Below, piece by piece: positions 14,751-23,198 of a stretch of DNA of 39,131 nucleotides. Source of the DNA: Candidatus Brockarchaeota archaeon (lineage in GTDB: Archaea > Thermoproteota > EX4484-205 > JAAOZP01); contig JAFNIX010000019.1 in assembly GCA_017601225.1 (NCBI GenBank), positions 1 through 39,131 of the forward strand. Direction: 5' to 3'. Within the stretch, counting starts at the first letter, position 1, and each line of letters opens with the position of its first letter. The position numbers were made by a program, and so were the translations under genes. The notes under the pieces were generated by a model. It worked only from the letters and a program-made list of their open reading frames with translations, was not told the DNA's origin and did no database searches.

Positions 14751-14950
14751 CCGTAAGTAGGTAAACGGCTGAGGGAGAGGGTTAGGTGAAAGTGGTCAGA
14801 GTCAAGAGGCTTATCAAACACTTATCTCTCGGTCAAGATGCTACCGGAATCCTCATCTTTGTTCAGACGGGATTAATGATGCTGGGTGCAACATGTTACC
14901 GTTTCCGACAACAAACACTTAAATCATCCCGCTTACCATTGGAAACTAAT

Positions 14951-15128
14951 GTGCTCCTCCGAGTATGATCTTGTGTGTGAAGAGCGTAGGAGGAAGTTCG
15001 ACAGGGTTTTCAGCGTGAAGATTGAAAGCGCGGAGCAGGAGAGAATGTTGCTAGCGAAATGGTTGAAATCTCTATGTAAGGACTGTAAAAGGCTTCTGAA
15101 GGATGAAGGATTCATAGTTGAAGAGTGA
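14951..15128 (+). CDS. Possible small protein (58 aa), unknown
   Basis: From ATG 14951: MCSSEYDLVCEERRRKFDRV..., a charged, helix-prone peptide ending LLKDEGFIVEE. There is no strong Shine-Dalgarno sequence and no recognised family. Another short frame just upstream (GTG 14786, 60 codons, preceded by gggagagg) partly overlaps it. Either could be real; the region may also be debris in the accessory block between radA and the EVE gene. Confidence 0.3.
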
Positions 15129-15159
15129 AGAAACACTTGAGAGGAGAAAACAGGTTTTC

Positions 15160-15579
15160 CTAAACCTTAACGCCCCAAGAGCCCCTAATCCTGTTCAATA
15201 GTTTTTCTGCAGTGTCTTTGTTCCTCAAGCTGTTCAAGCCTGCCCTGACGCTAACGTTAAGATCCTTCACAGCGATTCTATCCGTCTCCCACTTCTCCTC
15301 GTCGAGTATGAAAACTGGTTTGAAGAGTATCCTGTAGGGGTAGATGGCTCTGCCTACCACAGCCTCGTCACGCCAGAGAATGTTGTTCTCCTCAGCCTTA
15401 CCCTCGACACGGGCGATGCCGATAATCCCGCGGACAGGGCTAGTGACGTAGAAGAGGAGCAGGTCGCCCTTGGCAACCCTTTCCCAAGTGTTCTTAAGCC
15501 TCCTGTTCACGCCCCACTTACTTTTCTCTATAGAAGTCTTAAGGTTAAGGGAAGAACCTGCCGCAACCCAAACATTCAT
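15160..15579 (-). CDS. EVE (PUA-like) domain protein
   Basis: A single-domain EVE protein of 139 aa. The N-terminus has WVAAGSSLNLKTSIEKSKWG, the middle has the family stretch VAKGDLLLFYVTSPVRGIIG with aromatic and glycine residues that shape the base-binding pocket, and the C-terminus has LNSLRNKDTAEKLLNRIRG. EVE domains are PUA/YTH-related folds that bind modified bases, and some prokaryotic members accompany modification-dependent restriction. Here it lies next to a restriction-modification pair on the opposite strand. The role in this locus is inference. Confidence 0.75.
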   Translation of the reverse strand: MNVWVAAGSSLNLKTSIEKSKWGVNRRLKNTWERVAKGDLLLFYVTSPVRGIIGIARVEGKAEENNILWRDEAVVGRAIYPYRILFKPVFILDEEKWETDRIAVKDLNVSVRAGLNSLRNKDTAEKLLNRIRGSWGVKV

Positions 15580-15776
15580 ACTCTTCCTATTCGGCTTTCC
15601 AAGTATAAAAGGTTAAGTCCGAAGCACACTATGTCTCGCTCTAGATATTGCTTTCTTCTATTTTTGTAAGTTGGTTTTGATACATTGAATAGCATATGCT
15701 ATGGGCTGCCTATATAGCATACTACAGAGTTCTAATCGAATTTGGGAGAGCATGAGTAGAATAAAATTCCGGAAAA

Positions 15777-15786
15777 GTTTATATTT
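15777..15786 (+). promoter_or_regulatory. TATA box of the restriction-modification genes
   Basis: gtttatattt lies 19-28 bp before the ATG at 15805, giving a leaderless transcript. It supports 15805 as the original start of the frameshifted nuclease gene. Confidence 0.55.
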
Positions 15787-15804
15787 CATAGAGTCAAAAA
15801 CGAT

Positions 15805-16433
15805 ATGAGAACTGAAATATTGGATTCAAGCATACGAGAGGAAAATTTGAATGTGATGCTGGCTGAACTTCTTGCAGAGAGGGGCTCAAGGCCCTTGGCG
15901 AAGCAATTGTAAAATCACGCGGTAGGAGACCGGAGCCTGATGTTCTTATCGTGTTAAATGGAGTGAGGATAATAATAGAGGGTAAGAAACCAGGGAAGTG
16001 GGATGAACTTGTTCGAGAATGCGAGGAAAGGTTGGATAACAATATATGTGATTTATGCGTCATGGTTGAATATCTTGATGTAAGAACGGGAAAAATATAC
16101 GACTTTACAATGCCAGATCAGCGAAGTATAAAGGAGGCTCTCGTGAGAGGTAGGTTTAACGTCGGCTTCCTGTCTTACATAGACAGGGCAGGCCTAGGTA
16201 GATGGATTGGGGTTAAATCGGAGCCGGAGCAATATAAAAATGTAGGATTTGACGAACTGCTCACATATTTGATGAGTGCTTACTCGCGTGTTGTGAAGGA
16301 GGATATAATCGAGCCTGTGGTAGAAAGGATGGAGGATGTTCTAAGAGAGTTCTCTAACAACGTTTTGATGGCCATCAATCTGGAACGCTTAAAAGAAGTT
16401 TTAGAACTAAGGGGGAAGGAGGAAGAAGAGTGA
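15805..16433 (+). pseudogene. PD-(D/E)XK restriction endonuclease-like subunit, frameshifted
   Basis: The natural start is ATG 15805 (MRTEILDSSIREENLNV), but this frame stops at 15910-15912. From the G-run at 15881-15884 the reading continues in another frame as GLKALGEAIVKSR and on through EPDVLIVLNGVRIIIEGKK, the D...ExK core of a PD-(D/E)XK nuclease. One missing G in the run explains the break. The remaining 160-codon frame from GTG 15951 lacks the catalytic Asp of EPDVL. The C-terminus is helical and ends in EEEE. It overlaps the methyltransferase gene by 4 bp (GTGA), so the two form an operon and probably one restriction system. A sequencing error is the main alternative to true loss. 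Confidence 0.7.
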
Positions 16434-18705
16434 CAAACAAGGAAGACCCCCAGAAGTTATTATCAACTGCCGGACTACTGCTCCTAGATGCTATGGTTTT
16501 TCAAGAAGTCATAGCAGCATTCCATAAAAAAGTACCTACACTTTCCGTATTAATAGATTCTCGGAACGTTAAAAAGGAGCTGGAGGCATCTTGGGATTAT
16601 ATAATTAAAAACATAAATTACGAGCCTGTTATGGATATCGCATTAAAAATACTCAAAAGTATGCCTGCAAGCCCTGTATTGGACAAGCAACTTAGATTGA
16701 TTCTCAATTTAGCTTACGATATAGCTTCCTCAAAGGTTTTGCTGCGACACGACTTGTTTGGAAGGATATACCATACTCTATTGCTGGGTAAACTGGTAAA
16801 ATATTATGCAACATATTACACATCCATACCCGCGGCAAGACTTTTAGCAAGACTCTTAGTAAACCTTCCTTCTAAACTGGTTGTCGAAAATGTGCCTCCC
16901 ACATACAACGATGAGCCTCTTAGAATCGTAGATTTTGCTTGTGGCTCAGGAACACTTCTTTCAGCTATTTATAAAGAAATCGATGCAAAGTATAGGATTG
17001 AAAGTAAAGAGCCTAATGTTGATGAGTTACACAAGTATCTTATAGAAGAAGGGATATGGGGATTTGATGTTCTTCACCACGCTGTTCATCTGGCAGCAAC
17101 TATTCTAGCTTTACATAACCCTGTGCCGGTAGATACTTCTAGGCTCTATGCTCTTCCTCTAGGCAAAGCAAGCGAGGATATGATATACCTAGGAAGCGTG
17201 GATTTCTTAAAGTCAAGAGAGATTGCCCCCAAGATAACTTTTGAAGAAAAACGTGGTGTAGGAGGAGGAGAGAAGATAGGTGTCAAAGAAAAGGAAACGG
17301 AGAAGGTTTTGCTTCCAAACTTCCACGTTTGCATAATGAATCCTCCTTTCACAAGGAGTGTGGGGGGTAACTTACTGTTTGGCTCATTGCCTAAACGAGA
17401 AAGAATTCAATTGCAAAAGGAGCTTAGTCAGATTCTTAGTAAGAAGAACCTTTCTGGTATAGGGCAAGCTGGTCTTGGAGCCGTATTCGTATTTCTTGCG
17501 GATGAATACTTGGAGGAGGGTGGAAGGATCGGACTTGTATTGCCAAGGGCCGTCTTATCTGGCGTTTCTTGGAAGAAAGTGAGAGAACTCCTTATGGACA
17601 AATATCATGTTGAGTATATAATAACGAGTTATGAGACCCCAAACGGCTGGAATTTTAGCGAAAACACGGATCTCAGCGAGGTTCTTCTAGTGGCGAGAAA
17701 GAAACGGAGGGATGAGGAATCAGGGTATACCTTCTTCGTCAACCTCTGGAAAAGGCCGTCGAATGAAATGGAGTCGATATATGTAGGAACACAGTTACGA
17801 GAACTCTATGATAATGCCAAACTATATGATATAGAGAACTCCAATGCATCACCATACCATCTTAAGCTGCATGGAAGGAAGATGGGAGAAGTATACTCCG
17901 CTAAGCTTACAGAGAATAACTTCGGCATCTATAATATTTTCTCACAAATGGAGCTTAATAGGGTAGTTGCTCTACTAAGAAAGGGAATGATGTATCTTCC
18001 CACGGAAGGCGTAATAGACAAGATGATTCCTCTTACAACTCTATCGAATCTAGGAGCAGAAATAGGCCCTGATAGACGACAGGTTCATTCAACCTTTAAA
18101 ATAGGCGAGTTAAGAAGAGGATCTGCTTATAAGGCCTTTTGGGGCTACGATTCTAATGTGATTAAAACTATCCTTCAAAAACCAGATGCAGCATTAGAGC
18201 CAAAAGAGCGGCAGGCAAGTCAAGCACGTGAGCTTTGGAGGAGAAGCGGGAGGCTACTGCTTGTTGAACGAGCACGGTTAAACACATACACCGTCTTAGC
18301 AACATACCTGGAGGAAGAGGTTTTATCCAATGTATGGTGGCCCGTTAAGATCGGGGATGAGGAAGCTAAGATCCTGGCTCTCTGGTTGAATTCTACGTTT
18401 GGCTTCTTTCTATTAATGTCCATAGCGGAAGTGACCCAAGGACCATGGGTCGATTTGAAAAAGGAGCCTCTTCAGGAGATGCCTATATTAGATATTAGAA
18501 AGTTAAGTGATAAAGCAAGAGAACATTTTCTAAAACTTTATGATAAGGTTTGGAATCAGAGTTCAAACCACTTCCAGAAGAATTCGCCAACCCAAATACA
18601 AGGAGAATTATTGATGAGGGGATTAACGAGGCTCTCGGCCTCAAGTTTAAAATGGATCCACTCTACGAGTTACTTTCAAGCGAACCTATGATACGCATCC
18701 AATAA
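16430..18705 (+). pseudogene. N6-adenine DNA methyltransferase with C-terminal specificity region, frameshifted near the 3' end
   Basis: Motif I VDFACGSGTLLSAIY (~residues 166-180) and motif IV MNPPF (~302-306) identify an N6-adenine methyltransferase of the type I/IIG kind. After the catalytic domain comes a region with WLNSTFGFFLLMSI and TQGPWVDLKKEPLQEMPI, typical of a target-recognition or specificity part. Around 18549-18551 (TTT) one base is missing. The current frame ends in low-complexity residues at 18691, whereas the other frame gives a natural C-terminus (FKPLPEEFANPN ... DPLYELLSSEPMIRIQ) stopping at 18705. The catalytic domain is upstream of the shift, so methylation activity could survive in part. 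It is paired with the nuclease gene just upstream. Confidence 0.75.
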
Positions 18706-19193
18706 ACTATTTCCTGCCTTTTTCCAACCACTCTTTACAACGCTTGTTCAAGCTTTCCTGACCCTAAGAAAAGCGCGCGCTAACTGCTTAATAGTATCTT
18801 TTTTATTTCCCTAAGATTGTTTAAATACGATTTTAAATGTGCGCTAATTGACCTAAAAACTTTAAAAGTCAAAATATAATATTAGCGCGCGCGTTTCATC
18901 TTCGAGTATTGCTACCGCAAGGTAGCTCTTTCCAAACCTTGTTTCAACCTCCTTTTTTCACTCACTCGAATTATGCGCCCAACTAAAGTTATACCATCCA
19001 TTCCCGCCTGCAAATCTTTAATAGCACGCGCTATCTCTTAGCGTTTTTGTATTCCCATGTATACCCATGTATATATTTCAAGGGGAGGCTCGCGCGCCAT
19101 TTTGTCTAATTGTGTTGCCAGCAAGGGTATTTCTTCTAAGTTGATCTAATAAGGGCCGCGCGGCTATACCTGGAGAGAGTATTCTTAGTAGGA
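18706..19193. other. 488-bp gene-free convergent gap with spaced GC palindromes; candidate origin or ncRNA
   Basis: Both neighbours end here (methyltransferase from the left, PCNA from the right), so no promoter needs this space in an otherwise compact genome. Six CG-rich, mostly palindromic motifs stand out from an AT-rich background: agcgcgcgct 18772-18781, gcgc 18841-18844, agcgcgcgcg 18884-18893, tagcacgcgcta 19022-19033, ggctcgcgcgcc 19087-19098 and gccgcgcggc 19155-19164. Centres are ~66, 46, 139, 66 and 66 bp apart. There is also a hairpin gctacc-GCAA-ggtagc at 18911-18926 and the tandem repeat (cccatgtata)x2 at 19054-19073. The stretch 18781-18883 is very AT-rich. No convincing protein gene is present. 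Confidence 0.55.
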
Positions 19194-19964
19194 TCAGGCT
19201 TTCTCCATTCTAGGCGCTATGAAGAAGGTTACCGTGCTGTTAGGTGCTTCCTCGATGCTCTGGGTTATCTTCATAGGAAGATCCGTGTCGAACTCAAGCT
19301 TCATGTTTTCTCCGAAGAGCAGGGAGGAAACTATGCTGCTGAGCCTTTTAAGATCGTAAGAGGCTTTTGAACCCTCTTTTAAAACAGGGTTTATGAGATT
19401 TCCTTCCTCAGCTTTAAGAATAACCTGATACTCTGAGATTTCCCCTCTTGCGGAGAGCACGACAGCATTGTTCTCCACGCTTATTGAAACGTAGTCTGAA
19501 ATATGTTTACCGCTGTCGAGCAGATGTTTTATTGTTGACACTTTTGTCTCGAAAGAGTTTCCGAGAGAAACCTTTGGAAGAGGAAGATCCTTATCCTCAG
19601 AGAAGAAAACAGGGATTGTGAAGATCCTTGTGAAATCGTTGCTAACTTTAAAGCTTACCCTGTCCTCCGTGAAAGACATCTCCAGCCTTTCAGACTTAGA
19701 CTCGAACTTAAGGAGGTTCAGCACGTCGCTTAAACGTATGTTCGCCTTAAGCGGTTTTTTAAACTCGAATATTTCGAACGCCTCTTTCGAAAGCACTAGG
19801 TCGATCATAGATACTTCCGCCAAGTCGAGAGCCCTTATGGAGAGACCCTCATCGCTTATCTTAACAGGCGCCTCATCTATCAGAGAAGCTGTTGCCTTAA
19901 GAGCCTTACGAATAATCCTGGCGTCGTTTATCACGAGCCTTGCAAGGATGCTTTGAGACGACAT
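19194..19964 (-). CDS. pcn: DNA polymerase sliding clamp PCNA
   Basis: Ring-forming processivity factor for replicative polymerase, FEN1, ligase and RNase HII. At 256 aa it is slightly longer than the ~245-249 aa usual for archaeal PCNA. The N-terminal half has KISDEGLSIRALDLAEVSMID and the C-terminal domain has YDLKRLSSIV, MKLEFDTDLPMKI and the terminal FFIAPRMEKA, matching the LxFDxxxPMKI...YYLAPR pattern. The interdomain connector is visible around residues 118-130. It is divergently placed from the primase operon. Only one PCNA gene is visible here, so homotrimer versus heterotrimer cannot be judged. Confidence 0.95.
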   Translation of the reverse strand: MSSQSILARLVINDARIIRKALKATASLIDEAPVKISDEGLSIRALDLAEVSMIDLVLSKEAFEIFEFKKPLKANIRLSDVLNLLKFESKSERLEMSFTEDRVSFKVSNDFTRIFTIPVFFSEDKDLPLPKVSLGNSFETKVSTIKHLLDSGKHISDYVSISVENNAVVLSARGEISEYQVILKAEEGNLINPVLKEGSKASYDLKRLSSIVSSLLFGENMKLEFDTDLPMKITQSIEEAPNSTVTFFIAPRMEKA

Positions 19965-20075
19965 GACTGGTTAGTAATAGCTTAGAAGACTCCTTATATA
20001 GCTTGCTTCGCGGATGCTGCAACCCTAATGTTAATAAGGTTTCACGAGTAGACAGTCTTAGAGAAGGCTTGAAAA

Positions 20076-21104
20076 ATGATGGGTGAGAACGTCCTTAGGG
20101 CTGCGAGATATCCGTTTCTACCGGAGGCTAGGGAATTCATATCTAGAAACATCGACCTGTCGCTGGAAAGCCTGGAGAAAACAGGCTCTGAAGCGGCCTT
20201 GAAAAGGGCTGTTGAAAGGGTTAAAAACTCTCTTATTTTCAAGGAGGTTAAGGTAACTGCGTTAGACGAGTTGAACTATGTGAGGGAAATGCTGTCCTTC
20301 CCGATAGCAATCATACTTGTTTCAATGATAATGAACGAGTACGTGAGGAGGATGTATGCTCTCGGAGAGAGCAGGGGTGCCTACAGGAGGATGCTGAACG
20401 AGAGTGTTGAGACACTGCTCTACATCGGGGAAAAAATGGGGGTGGGAGGTGTTCTGGAAGATGAGAACACCATAAGGGTGAAGATACCGACGTATTTGAG
20501 GCTGGCATACTCTTTTCACGCACCCCATTGGAAGCTTGTGAACAGAGCCGTGAATAATGGATACGTCACCATGGGGAAAACAGAGTATGCGAGGCTTATC
20601 CAAGTTGAGGTGAATAATTATGTTTATGAAAAGACTCTCGAACCTGTTCCACCGGGAGCCGTTCCCGACATCTTTAGGAAAGCTGCTGATGAAATAGTTG
20701 AATTATGGAATAGGCTTGAGACAGGTAAAGCTAGCCGCATTCCCTTAAAGGAGAGGGAGGACACGCCCCCCTGCATAGGCAGGATAATTAGAAGGATGGA
20801 GAATGGTGAGAATGCTTCACACTTTGAGAGACTTGTTGTAGCAACCTTCATGATCGCTAGAAATAGAAATATTGAAGAGATAATTGAATTCTTCTCGAAA
20901 CAGCCTGACTACAAGTATAGTGTTACCAAATACCAAGTTGAGCACTTAGCTGGTATCCGGGGAGGAGGTAAAAAATACTCTGTGCCCAGCTGTAGGACAA
21001 TACTCACCAATGGGCTCTGCTATCCTGACGAGTATTGCAAAGGGGTTAAACACCCTTTAAGATATGGTGAGAAGAATGTTGCAGGCGAGCCTAGAATTTC
21101 TTAA
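20076..21104 (+). CDS. priL: DNA primase large subunit PriL
   Basis: Regulatory subunit of the archaeal/eukaryotic-type primase, binding a 4Fe-4S cluster and helping primer initiation. The C-terminal domain has four cysteines in the expected order: PPCIGRI, PSCRTILTNGLCYPDEYC and then HPLRYG. The N-terminal half (RAARYPFLPEAREFI; MMGENVL at the start) matches the helical docking domain. Length is 342 aa. Its 3' end overlaps the start of priS by 29-41 bp depending on the priS start. It heads a priL-priS-gins51 operon followed closely by L44e and S27e. Confidence 0.93.
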   Translation: MMGENVLRAARYPFLPEAREFISRNIDLSLESLEKTGSEAALKRAVERVKNSLIFKEVKVTALDELNYVREMLSFPIAIILVSMIMNEYVRRMYALGESRGAYRRMLNESVETLLYIGEKMGVGGVLEDENTIRVKIPTYLRLAYSFHAPHWKLVNRAVNNGYVTMGKTEYARLIQVEVNNYVYEKTLEPVPPGAVPDIFRKAADEIVELWNRLETGKASRIPLKEREDTPPCIGRIIRRMENGENASHFERLVVATFMIARNRNIEEIIEFFSKQPDYKYSVTKYQVEHLAGIRGGGKKYSVPSCRTILTNGLCYPDEYCKGVKHPLRYGEKNVAGEPRIS

Positions 21105-22194
21105 GAGAGAGTTCTTCAAATATTACTATGAGAATATCAGTAGACTGGTACCGCCGGAGCCGATAAGAAGCAGGGAGTTCGGCTTCTTCTTGGAAAAAGG
21201 AAGAGGGATGTTTAGACACAAGTGTTTCAATAGTCTTAAGGATTTTCATGAGTTCATTCTGAATGCAATACCTCTCGACATCTATGTGTCCGCCGCAAAC
21301 TATGAGGACCCGGGTAATAGAGATATGTCTGAGAAAAAACTTGTTAATGCAGAGCTTTTCTTCGACATAGATGCAGAATCGGTTGCTGCTGTTAGCGAGG
21401 AGGAGTCGGCCTGGATCTGTCAGAAATGCGGCCAATACGGAATAGGGTTGATAGACAGATGTTCCTCATGCAACTCTCCAACAGAGCTGGTTAGGCTGGT
21501 TAGTGAAAAACAGTTGAAGGAAGCTCTTAGGGAAACTGAAAAGCTGATACATGTTTTGACGGAAGACTTTGGAATAGCCCCAGAGAACATACATGTTTTC
21601 TATAGTGGAAACAGAGGATACCATGTGCATGTAAATCAAGAAGACTTTCTAAACATAACGGGAGAGGGCAGGAGGGAGATCGTAGACTACCTTTTGATTC
21701 AGGGATTGGATGAGAAAGAGCTGCTTAATTTTTTAAAGAAGGGAGCTAATATTGAAGGCGTGAGCTTTAAGGGGGTTAAGAGAAGAGTGTACATGAGGAT
21801 TCTTGAAAAAGCCGGATCAATGGAGAAACTTAAAGCTAGCGGGAGGGAAACAGTTTTAAAAACGCTTGTGAATGCTGTCGAAGAGCTTAAGGTGAGGATC
21901 GACCCTGTTGTAACCATCGACATGCACAGATTGATGAGAATGCCTGAAAGCATTAACAGTAGCAGCGGCATGGTTAAGAGGAGAATTCGGCTTGAAGATT
22001 TGCCGTCCTTCAAACCCTTAGAGGAGGCTATTGCTTTCGGCGATGAGGAAGCCTGTCTAAAAGTAAAGATAGTGCCTAGGTTCAGCCTAGGGGGTAAAAC
22101 CTTCGGGCCTTTTAAGGATGAAGAGGTTGAGCTGCCTGCTTACGCTGCCGTATATATTGTATGCAAAGGGCTGGGGGAATATGCCGGAAGATAA
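21064..22194 (+). CDS. priS: DNA primase catalytic subunit PriS
   Basis: Catalytic primase subunit. The metal-binding pair is in LFFDIDAE (D101 and D103 from this start), the nucleotide-binding SGNRGYHVHV follows, and a four-cysteine zinc knob CQKCGQ...CSSCN sits between them. MHRLMRMPESINSSSG is the conserved late motif. Either ATG 21064 or ATG 21076 (MLQASLEFLKREFFKYYY) can be the start; ggtgag just before 21076 favours the latter. It overlaps priL at the 5' end and gins51 by 14 bp at the 3' end. Confidence 0.95.
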   Translation: MVRRMLQASLEFLKREFFKYYYENISRLVPPEPIRSREFGFFLEKGRGMFRHKCFNSLKDFHEFILNAIPLDIYVSAANYEDPGNRDMSEKKLVNAELFFDIDAESVAAVSEEESAWICQKCGQYGIGLIDRCSSCNSPTELVRLVSEKQLKEALRETEKLIHVLTEDFGIAPENIHVFYSGNRGYHVHVNQEDFLNITGEGRREIVDYLLIQGLDEKELLNFLKKGANIEGVSFKGVKRRVYMRILEKAGSMEKLKASGRETVLKTLVNAVEELKVRIDPVVTIDMHRLMRMPESINSSSGMVKRRIRLEDLPSFKPLEEAIAFGDEEACLKVKIVPRFSLGGKTFGPFKDEEVELPAYAAVYIVCKGLGEYAGR

Positions 22195-22708
22195 CATCCT
22201 TTTGAAGAAACTAATAGAATCATGGAGGATAAACAGGGAGAAGCAGGATTACCCTAGTCCCGACATAGATTCTTTGACAGAATTGCTATCGTTAATAAGA
22301 AGTGAGCTTCAACTGGTGGATAAGACTTCAATCAAGAGAGTAGTGTTGGAATGGTATTATGGTGCTGTTAAAAGTATTCTTGAAGACACTGTTAAAACAC
22401 GCTTGATAAAAAGCCTGTTGTTAAACGTTAAAAGCCTGGAAAAAATGGCGAGACAGGATTTGAACAGCCTCTCAAAGTTTTTAACCGCAGCCCCCGAGGA
22501 ATTCGACCTGAGACGTTTCGTTTCCCAGCCCTTTAAAAATAGGGATAAGAAGGCTCTAGCAATAGTTTTAAAGGATGTTGATAGGTTCGTGGGGGAAGAT
22601 GGGAGGGAATACGGCCCTTATCCAGCCGGGTGCTTGGTTAACATACCTTACTATGTAGCTAGGCTTCTGGAGGAGAAGGGCATAATAGAAGAAATCTTTA
22701 TAACTTAA
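22181..22708 (+). CDS. gins51: GINS complex subunit Gins51 (Gins15)
   Basis: Subunit of archaeal GINS, which joins MCM and GAN/Cdc45 in the replicative helicase. The C-terminal small B domain is recognisable: VLKDVDRFVGEDGREYGPYPAGCLVNIPYY (cut into LKDVDRFVGEDGREYGP and AGCLVNIPYYVARLLEEKG). The N-terminal part is the helical A domain, the Gins51 order. I set the start at ATG 22181 (MPEDNILL), preceded by ggggg and overlapping priS by 14 bp; the longer start at 22118 reads into priS and is unlikely. Its position directly behind both primase genes matches its role at the fork. Confidence 0.85.
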   Translation: MPEDNILLKKLIESWRINREKQDYPSPDIDSLTELLSLIRSELQLVDKTSIKRVVLEWYYGAVKSILEDTVKTRLIKSLLLNVKSLEKMARQDLNSLSKFLTAAPEEFDLRRFVSQPFKNRDKKALAIVLKDVDRFVGEDGREYGPYPAGCLVNIPYYVARLLEEKGIIEEIFIT

Positions 22709-22728
22709 GGCCCCCAGCACGCAGACGC

Positions 22729-23007
22729 ATGAAGATTCCCGATAAGATAAACACGTACTGTCCTAAGTGCCGCCAGTATACGGAGCACTCTGTCAGCCTG
22801 CTGAAAACAGGCAGAAGGAGGAAGATGGCTGCTGGGGAAAGACATCATGAACGGGTTGATAGACACGGCTACGGTGGTCAGAAGGCACCCTTGGCGAAAC
22901 CTGTTAAGACGACTAAAAAACAGACTTTAAAGCTGAAGTGTTCAAAGTGCGGCTATGTTATTCAGAAAAGAGGGATAAGAATTAAAAAGCTGGAGGTGGT
23001 TAGGTGA
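22729..23007 (+). CDS. rpl44e: Ribosomal protein L44e (eL42)
   Basis: Zinc-binding large-subunit protein near the E site. It has CPKCRQYTEHSV at the N-terminus, the basic central GGQKAPLAKPVKTTKK, and CSKCGYV with a basic C-terminus. At 92 aa its length is normal. It is one base ahead of S27e, in the common archaeal L44e-S27e-aIF2-alpha string. Confidence 0.95.
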   Translation: MKIPDKINTYCPKCRQYTEHSVSLLKTGRRRKMAAGERHHERVDRHGYGGQKAPLAKPVKTTKKQTLKLKCSKCGYVIQKRGIRIKKLEVVR

Positions 23008-23008
23008 A

Positions 23009-23197
23009 ATGGAGAGGCTTCTGTTTAAGCCGAGGTCTCGTTTTCTAAAGGTTAAGTGCAGCCAGTGTGACAATGAGCAAATAGTTTTCGAAAGACCTGC
23101 GTCAAACGTGAAGTGCAGAGTGTGCGGCAAAACAATAGTTAAAAGCACCGGTGGAAAAGGCAAGGTTTTCGGCGAGATAATAGAGGTTTACAGTTAG
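23009..23197 (+). CDS. rps27e: Ribosomal protein S27e (eS27)
   Basis: Small zinc-ribbon protein of the 30S subunit, 62 aa. It has FLKVKCSQCDNEQIVF and KCRVCGKTIVKSTGGK; the C4 ribbon and the GGK turn are diagnostic. It sits between L44e and aIF2-alpha with 1-bp gaps, so it is certainly co-transcribed. Confidence 0.95.
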   Translation: MERLLFKPRSRFLKVKCSQCDNEQIVFERPASNVKCRVCGKTIVKSTGGKGKVFGEIIEVYS

Positions 23198-23198
23198 A

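Noticed and set aside
14786..14968. 60-codon frame starting at GTG 14786 with a good gggagagg ahead
   Set aside because: Composition of the peptide is not protein-like after ~25 residues and there is no known family. It conflicts with the frame at 14951, so I kept it only as a comment.
15881..15884. Programmed frameshift in the nuclease gene
   Set aside because: No slippery heptamer or downstream structure is evident, and a second frameshift in the partner gene points to decay or sequence error instead.
18706..19193. RNase P RNA or SRP RNA in the convergent gap
   Set aside because: I looked for the conserved gaggaaagtc-type and helix-8 motifs on both strands and found none; only one small hairpin fits.
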